Source: Tubiluchus corallicola
Lineage: Eukaryota; Priapulida; Priapulimorpha; Priapulimorphida; Tubiluchidae
NCBI GenBank assembly: GCA_030141605.1
Contig: JAQGDQ010000206.1
Coordinates: forward strand, 145,001 to 209,000
Direction: 5' to 3'
Length of the DNA stretch: 64,000 nt
The translations under genes were made by a program, and so were the position numbers. The notes under the pieces were generated by a model that had not been told where the DNA came from, made no database searches, and saw nothing but the letters and a program-made list of their open reading frames with translations. Below are positions 57,701 through 64,000 of this stretch, piece by piece. Numbering within the stretch: the first letter of the stretch is position 1; each line of letters starts with the position of its first letter.

Positions 57701-58721
57701 AATTTTGTGACAATCTGATTTTAAAACCCAAAACAGCAAAAAGCGCTGGGGCATAATTTGCCAACTCCCACCACGAACACGAAGCCAGGGTCAAGTAATC
57801 TCTAGGCTTTCTATATTCTACACTGATCAAACAATTTATCAAACCAGTACAAAATTCCCAATAAAGTTGTACCAGTTTTTCTATAAGAAATCTACCACTT
57901 TGACTCAGGCGTTTTCTTTCCTATCAAGTAGCACACCGTGCATAAAAAGTTTTTCTTAAATGCCATGTTGTTGCAAGACAGTTCTTTTTTCCCTGCAGCA
58001 TAGGAAAGTAGCTGTACGCGGTGCACAATCAGTGACAAGGTGAGTCCAACACTGCAGAGACAAAAAACTGTCTTGCAACAATGCGGTAATAAAGAAAACT
58101 GATTACACACCACACACATGCAGCTTTTCAAAGAGCTATAACGAATCTAAATAGATGCAGTGACAATGCAGAACTGTATCAGTATCATGTGGAACAAATT
58201 TGGCCAAGAACGACCAGCGCATCAGACCTCCTCTATGTCAAAGAATGAGAATAACAGGTGTCATAGAGTTCTTGAGAGTACCTCCTTGCGTAACATTAAC
58301 CAGTGAACTAACTGATTATAGTCGACAAAACTGAAGGATTACGCCTACTCACCACCATTAGTCTTTTCCACGCAAATGCGTTATTATTAAACAATGAATT
58401 TCCAAAAATGCGCCATTACACAATTATTACCGTAGATCGTCAGGGCGAAGCCTATGCGTAGGGTTTTTACCCACTCTTCTCTCCTAATAAATTATGCCTC
58501 CGTTTATCGTTTACCCTCGCGTTTTCTTTCATACATTTAAAATTTTGGTTTTCTCTCAAAAAACGAGTTATTAAACAACGAAATCTGAACGCAGGTTCAA
58601 GGCAAAATTAATTGAGCTGAAGTTTATGGATCATAATTATTAAAATATTAGCCTATAACTATAACAAAAAAGTATATTAAAGCTTACCAAAAGCAACTTC
58701 GTCTCTGTATCTAAATTTCAT
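54751..58721 (-). CDS. GABARAPL2: Atg8-family protein of the GABARAPL2/GATE-16 type, complete
   Basis: Four exons join in phase: 58721-58688, 56591-56536, 56087-55915 and 54838-54751. The product has 116 residues against 117 in human GABARAPL2. This ubiquitin-like protein is conjugated to phosphatidylethanolamine and acts in autophagosome growth, cargo binding and Golgi traffic. It starts [11 protein letters not shown]. It then has [31 protein letters not shown] and [20 protein letters not shown], followed by [36 protein letters not shown] and TFG. The words DITVAQF, IIRKRIQ, KAIFLFV and EKDEDGFLY match GABARAPL2 better than GABARAP or LC3. The stop codon directly follows the conjugation glycine (FG then TAA), so the usual C-terminal extension removed by Atg4 is absent. 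A hAT-like MITE lies in intron 2 and a TTAA MITE in intron 3. Confidence 0.95.
55260..55797. mobile_element. TTAA-flanked MITE (piggyBac-like), copy 2
   Basis: TTAA flanks it at 55256-55259 and 55798-55801. Ends aggaaaccagacgattgt and acaattgtctgattttcct are inverted copies. Long identities with copy 1 (43656-44204) include aagaatgctctaaaatattg and aactacaatagctttttt. It lies in GABARAPL2 intron 3, 118 bp from exon 3. Confidence 0.87.
56155..56514. mobile_element. hAT-like MITE, pair of 29259-29620
   Basis: Ends cagggttggattatgac and ggataattcaaccctg are inverted copies. Flanking octamers atcaacat and accaacat differ at one base. It fills most of GABARAPL2 intron 2, whose total length is 448 bp. 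Confidence 0.85.
57574..57622. other. Short hairpin in GABARAPL2 intron 1
   Basis: Arms of about 16 bp, centred on gcacttttcg and cgaaaagtgc and extended by aatta and taatt, enclose a short loop. A second pairing, cttttcgat with atcgaaaag, competes with it. No function can be assigned. Confidence 0.5.
57968..58081. mobile_element. Small palindromic element (about 30-bp inverted ends)
   Basis: The left end ttgttgcaagacagttctttt and onward to ctgcag is mirrored by ctgcagagac and actgtcttgcaacaa at the right. Total length is 114 bp. It resembles a minimal MITE and no target duplication is clear. Confidence 0.65.
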
Positions 58722-59895
58722 TGTGAACAATCACCGTTACAAAAACATAATAAATAGACGAATTCAGTAATTCACAAAAGTTGCGACAACTATGAATCAC
58801 TTATTGAATTGCAAAATTGAAACGCAGTTAAACAGAAAAATGAATTTCAATGTTTTTGTGTTTAGTGTTTTAACTCGAAAGCGCATGCGTATGTTATTGT
58901 TGACATCGTCATGTCACTAATGACGTTCTTGATGATTTCAGTCTGCTCTCACGCCCGATGCCTCAGAATTTTTGATCTCAAAGTGGTTTTGGCCAATGGT
59001 AACACTGCCAAAAATATGAATTGCTATTCAATGGATTGAATGGACTGCACACATCGTACTCTACTCGAAAACGCTGTTAGTTTAGTAGTACATGTATAAC
59101 TAAAGCAAATTAAATTGAAGAAAATTTAATATTATGCCATTTAGTCTTGCTTCATCTCTGCTTTAAAAATAAAAACTGTTTTCTGTCATCAATGTTGCTT
59201 TAATTGTGCACTTTTAAATGTGACTCCTAACCAGCTCTGCCTAATTTTTTATTTGTTTTAGAACCCTGCCTACCCCATGTCTTTCATAAACAGAAATTTA
59301 CGTAATAATAGGCGTAATGATGATGATGTGACTCATAGTTAGATCAAACATATATATCGTAATAATAATCGCACCACCGATATAATTTTACCTGATAATG
59401 CCCGTGCAAGCACTATGAATAATTCTCTAATATGCTTTGCATAAATTTTATATTAGTGGCCTAGTTAGCAATTGTCAGGAACAGCACTCCTGTGACTTAT
59501 GTAATGTTTTTTGTGTACTTTATATGCTGTTTGTATATCTGCTTAACGGAGACCATTATATTTTATTTCTTGTTTTAAATTTTATTTTACTTTTTTTCTC
59601 ACTGGATAGGGTCTATCTGATGGACGAACAGTTCTAAAACAGCACTGCAAATGGGCAGTTTCAAGATGGATAACTCAGTCCTCTACCGAGAATCTGTTTT
59701 CCTGATTTCTTTAATTATTTTATTCTTTTGCAAACACCAACTGTACATTTTAAATGATTTAGCGATTTGCAATAATTTCGTTATCAATTTATAAACTTTT
59801 TCTAAAAGCTGAATAGTGTAATTAATCATTTTGCAGCATTTTATATTTTAATAAATAAGAATAAATAATACTAAATATCACATTAGAATCACAGC
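58722..59895. other. Upstream region of the GABARAPL2-type gene; no other gene seen
   Basis: The promoter must lie just right of 58721. A modestly GC-richer patch (gaaagcgcatgcgtatg) sits near 58876-58892. The stretch 59200-59895 is AT-rich and without a supported exon. Confidence 0.4.
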
Positions 59896-60195
59896 ATTTT
59901 TGTCGCATTCACGTTGCAGTAATGATGACTACCACATGAGAATGGCCACAGTTAAATGAACCATTTTAAATATCTTTTTTGCATTATAACAGTCGCGACT
60001 GTCACGTCCAAACCATGGCATTTGCAGTCACTTATAATGACGGTAAGTACCACATTCAAGGCATGACATTTCAACACGTTCATATTGCAATAACGGTAAC
60101 TGCCGCCTTCCAGCCATAGCTTTCTGTCTCTTTCACACTGCAATAATGGTTACGGTGACTGTCACAATTCGATCATGGCATCTCATCTCATGCGA
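59896..60195. repeat. Degenerate tandem repeat (about 55-80 bp)
   Basis: Diverged copies share the order ttcacgttgcagtaatg, then gatgactaccac or ggtaactgccgcc, then a catggc-like word (gaatggcc, ccatggca). At least four units are visible. It is old and irregular. Confidence 0.5.
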
Positions 60196-61153
60196 AATGA
60201 CTTTGCAAACTTATTTATCTCCGTCTTCAAATCCTAAAGGCGAAAAAACAAAAACGAAAGAAATTGCTTTATCTAACAGTCACTGTGGATAGTAATTATG
60301 ATTAAGAAGCAGTTCCATAAGCTGCAGCAAAAAAGGAAAGTCCTCGCTTAACGACTCCTAGTTTCATTTTAATGACGTGGAACATTTAACCCGTTTTGTT
60401 CACTTAACTGCACATGTTTCACTTTAAAGACGATTTTTTTACTTTGCTCAAGGCAAATTTCTATTTTACCAACATCATTTTACCTAATTTGAAGCACTAA
60501 AACAGCACATATTGCATTATTCTAGAAAATGTACTAATAACGTAAACATGTAATTATTATATACGTTTTTATTCTTCTGACTAACGGTTTATATGAAGTC
60601 GTTTATATGAATGCTAGCGGTTTATATCAAGATATGCGAGCAAACTTTGTGAGTGCAACCTGTTGCTATAGCAACCTGACTAAGTATCTAGATAAGTTTC
60701 CAAGGTCGCCCAGGGATTGGCTTCGACTATTGTTTATTGCAGTGTTTGTTGTTTAACCGCTGCCTAGGCTTAAACACTAACGAAAGAGAATCCGCTATAG
60801 CTGGGTAATGGTACGTGAGATATATAGATGGTTTCAAGTAAGCAGAAAGAAAAGAAATTAATTAGTAGAAATATGAGTAAAACTCATAATATGTTTAGGT
60901 TACAGTATTAATTTTTGCCTATGGTACGTATCTCACTTGAAATTCAACACACATTCACTTTGGTTACTTTAATGAAAGCCATCGTAGCATGCAATTATTG
61001 GTAGGAAAAAAGTTTGTCAAATTTAAAGAAACAATGCAATCATGACGTAGTAGTCAAACAAGGGACGGTCGAACAAGATAACTCAAAATTCAACAGACAC
61101 TCACTTTGGTTACTCTTCTACGAGTTTTGTTGTAAGTTGAAACTCGTTTAATT
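60196..61153. other. Intergenic stretch without recognised gene
   Basis: The words cggtttatatgaa and cgtttatatgaat cluster at about 60585-60635. The start aagtcctcgcttaacgact near 60340 resembles a pogo-type terminus, but no partner end was found. The 3' UTR of the next minus-strand gene must lie in its right part. Confidence 0.4.
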
Positions 61154-63576
61154 TTAATTGCCATCACCACTTGCCTCTATAAGGGAATCTTTATTATATT
61201 CGCTTGTGTGCCTGCACATGCAGTCTTGCAGAATGTGGTATAATCGCAAGAGAGGTTCGACCTCCATCCCACTTGTCAGCTGAACGGTCTTCTTCATGAG
61301 TGTCTAAAAATAAAACAAAGGAAATATAATATAAAATAAAAAATACTAATCATTAGAGATAGGGAAAGAAACCAGTTTGACCCCCCGACAGAAAAATAAA
61401 ATCATTCAGACTTTTGACTAAAAGTAGTTCGCTTAAACATGTTTTTAGAAGTACAGTAAACTCAGTAAGATAACTCAAATCCAACTGGACCGAAACAAGT
61501 TTTAGTTAGGCGATGTTGACCATTGTCCAGCATGAAAACTATAAACCTCTCCTTCAGACAGAAAGCTAAATAGAAGGCGAAAGTCAACCCTTCTAGACAT
61601 AAACGACGAGATTTGATGACAATTACATAAAGAATAACAAATGTAGTGAAACACGATTTTTTTACATTATAAAAGGACACACGTACACAACACTGTTTCC
61701 ATATACTACCCCATTTTCAAATTTGATAAAAAGTATACATTTTAACAATTAATACTGCATTTTTGATAATTAAATTATAGATTAAAAAGTTAAATTAATG
61801 GTGGGCAAGCACAACTATTGATAAGATCACAAAATAACAGAATTTTCAACAGCAAAAATATTCCATGAGCGTGTTGCACATGTATGCGAAAGCAAAAATT
61901 GAAGTACAGTTCTGCTGTAAGATATTCAATGTTTACTATTCATTTCAATTAAAAATTCAAATTTGAAATTTACCGCTGTGCTGTTGACATGTGTAGTTCA
62001 TCACAAACTAACACATCTGAACTGAGAAGTACAGCACCTGTTTTTTTGCAGTGCATTTTCAAAATGCAAGCGCTAGTGCCTGTCTAACTAGCAAATGCCA
62101 AAATGCATGTTGCAACAAAGAACTAGTGGCGCGAATGTGAAATTGCGTTTGTGTAGTAATAATTCTTTCACGTAAGGCATTTTCGAAAAAAATAGTGTGT
62201 TTCCTTTCAATATTTTAAAGAGTAGATTGTTTTGACCAACAGCTTGAGATTGGGTCCGGGTTTTGCTCTAAAAAAAACAAACAGGGACTACACATTACCT
62301 TCAACACTTCTTGCTTACATCTAACCGTCGGTACAGTTTTCTGCTGCATCGCTAGGCAGGCTAAAGTTAACGGATGCGAAGAGAAGCTCTTTCTCATAGA
62401 AAATGTTCTTCTAGCTTCTGTAAAAAAATGACACAGTCAAATACAGCGAAACTAATAACAATGAACAGTAGTAGATAAATTTACAACATAGTACAAAAGA
62501 TCATAATATAAGTGAGCTTGCAGAGCAAAATCGTCTATAAGTCGGCAATTAAGTTTTTCTAGTATTCACATATCTTGAATCTTCATTTTTTGAGCATCAT
62601 TTTGATACCAAGTTCATCACTCTATGTTATTTCTAAGTTGAAATAATCCACGTTGAAGCTGAGTTGCATGCTATGCACTGAAAAACATAACCTTGAGAAA
62701 ATCACTGTTAAAGTTTGCCATTGTTTTTGTGGTGTTTCTACAAAACACTTAGCAACCGTAAAAAAGTGTGGTTGCTACAGGCTTTCCAAGAGCACATAAA
62801 ATCCAGCAAATGGCTCTTACTGACAAAGATCTGGCCGTGGCAAGGAAAAAACCCAAAGCAGAATGACTGCTTCTACGAGCTACTATCGGAGTTTAAAAAT
62901 ACAATTTTTTTTACAATCGCATTATTAGTTTTTATCCAGTGAAGTTGGTACGGGGTCATAAAATTAGATTAGAATAGAATAGAATAGAATAGAATACTAA
63001 AATTAGATTTTAGTATTTTTTGAATATTCTTTGATAATTTGACTCTAGATTACAAAAGTCCAATATATTTAGCGTTTGTTTTTATAAAAACACAAAAAAT
63101 TGACATTGAATCAAATTTTTGATGCATTCTACCTTGAAGAACCCTAGTTTTAAGTATGCCGACTTATGGACAGTTTTGATTTGCAAGCACACATATATAC
63201 CATTTATTTCGTATACATATTTAGTACATTTCATACAATGCAGTACGACAATGACTGAACAGACATACAAAGATACAACCACATTGCAATCCTGTTATAA
63301 GCAATAGGACAACGTGCAGGCCAGCTGATTGTGCCTCGGCAAAAACCTTATTTGTTTCTTCTTCTCAACAAAAGTGCAAATAAACAAACAGATGAATAAA
63401 TAAACAAACAAACAGACAAATAAACAAAAGCGAGCAGTTTGCACTAAAAAACGAGGATTTTTTTACAATTCAAACGTCGAAACTCTCTAATCATAAATGT
63501 AACACACTTTGCATACCTGTACCTGATGCGTCTGCCAGTGTGGCTTGATTTATAACAGGTAAACCACTAGTTCTAC
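61154..63576 (-). CDS. C-terminal exons of an ATAD2-like protein (partial)
   Basis: Three exons join in phase: 63576-63523 (or 63517 with an alternative donor), 62417-62299 and 61303-61154, ending in TAA. Upstream exons lie beyond the right edge. The readable tail includes RTSGLPVINQATLADAS, SMRKSFSSHPLTLACLAMQQ, VRCKQEVLKTLMKKTVQL and EPLLRLYHILQDCMCRH, then SEYNKDSLIE. The pattern of a short helix ending LYxxLxxCxxxHxxxYxKxxLI resembles the extreme C terminus of ATAD2/ATAD2B, AAA-ATPase bromodomain chromatin proteins. This is from memory of the family and no AAA or bromodomain exon is inside the window. The exon structure is well supported; the identity is not. The expected acidic C-terminal extension is shortened here to EASGDGN. 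Confidence 0.55.
62975..63000. repeat. (AGAAT)n microsatellite
   Basis: Four to five tandem agaat units follow a gattagaat word. It lies in the intron between the two right-hand exons of the ATAD2-like gene. Confidence 0.85.
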
Positions 63577-63800
63577 CTGCAAAAATAACAGAAACCAAAT
63601 GTGCATGAAATATGCAGTGCTGGGTAGTAACGCGTTACTGTAATCACATTACTTCTTAACATAACGAGTAATGCAATACCACTACTCATATTAATTAGTC
63701 TTGTAATCAGATTACTCGTTATTGTGCCAGCAATGCTAACTTGCATTGCTTATCTATCCAAGTAGCATTTTAAACTTGTTATGATTGTAACCTTCTAGAT

Positions 63801-64000
63801 CAGGGGTGTGCAAATTGCGGCCCACGGGCCACCTGCAGCCCACCGAGAGAATTTGTGCGGCCCGCGAAGAGATTTGTCAACCTAATGAAAGTGCGGCCCG
63901 GGCGATTAATTGAGTGTATTGAGTGTATCCAGCTGAAGTCCGTGCCACGATCCCAAAGATAGTGCGGGTAGTTTTTTCTACTAGATTGGATGCCATTAAC
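63801..64000. mobile_element. hAT-like MITE, copy 2 (cut by the window edge)
   Basis: It starts caggggtgtgcaaattgcgg and matches copy 1 (52471-52931) almost base for base in agatttgtcaacctaatgaa and tccagctgaagtccgtgcca. It has extra cggcccac sequence near the start and an added gagtgtatt. The left flanking octamer would be ttctagat. The right end is outside the window. Confidence 0.9.

Noticed and set aside
57892-58131. Cysteine-rich 79-residue minus-strand frame
   Set aside because: It overlaps the palindromic element in GABARAPL2 intron 1 and matches no family.
1-64000. tRNA or rRNA genes
   Set aside because: I looked for the tRNA T-loop word and acceptor pairing and for rRNA core words and found no convincing case. 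A covariance-model search would be decisive.

Overview
The window is nuclear DNA of an invertebrate animal. It is AT-rich and dense in transposons and microsatellites. Every convincing gene is split by GT-AG introns of about 0.3 to 4.7 kb and encodes a conserved animal protein. There are no operons, ribosome binding sites or CRISPR arrays. I cannot name the species; a marine invertebrate is only a guess. All gene models below were built by hand, by joining exons whose splice sites and reading phases fit and whose joined products match known families.

Layout: (1) 2243-2726 (+) is the last exon of a stearoyl-CoA (delta-9) desaturase; its other exons lie off the left edge. (2) 7739-11439 (-) is a five-exon gene for a 119-residue single-pass membrane protein that I do not recognise. 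(3) 14566-25912 (-) is a complete six-exon, tail-anchored cytochrome b5. (4) 31718-45991 (-) is a complete eight-exon TMEM55/PIP4P-type phosphatidylinositol-4,5-bisphosphate 4-phosphatase. (5) 46135-50533 (+) is a four-exon coiled-coil protein of 290 residues, head to head with TMEM55 across only 143 bp. (6) 54751-58721 (-) is a complete four-exon Atg8-family gene of the GABARAPL2/GATE-16 type. (7) 61154-63576 (-) holds the last three exons of a gene whose C terminus resembles ATAD2. The genes share no pathway that I can see. Two concern endolysosome or autophagy membranes (TMEM55, GABARAPL2) and two concern ER lipid redox chemistry (desaturase, cytochrome b5, which is the electron donor to such desaturases). 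The clustering may be chance.

The rest is repeats. There are several MITE-like elements with clear terminal inverted repeats and target-site duplications (8 bp hAT-like, TA pogo-like, TTAA piggyBac-like). There is also a broken R2-like retrotransposon inside a pogo-like element, a LINE fragment, a probable solo LTR, and several minisatellites. The most striking structure is a 36-bp minisatellite beginning exactly at the 5' splice site of cytochrome b5 exon 3. It repeats that exon-intron junction about 25 times, so the intron opens with a ladder of consensus 5' splice sites. The second is a GABARAPL2-type protein whose reading frame ends on the conjugation glycine, with no C-terminal residue for Atg4 to remove. 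Other candidates are a small ORF with a signal-peptide-like start and seven nine-residue repeats (possible neuropeptide precursor), a 73-nt hairpin in a cytochrome b5 intron, and an exon hairpin next to a 5' splice site.
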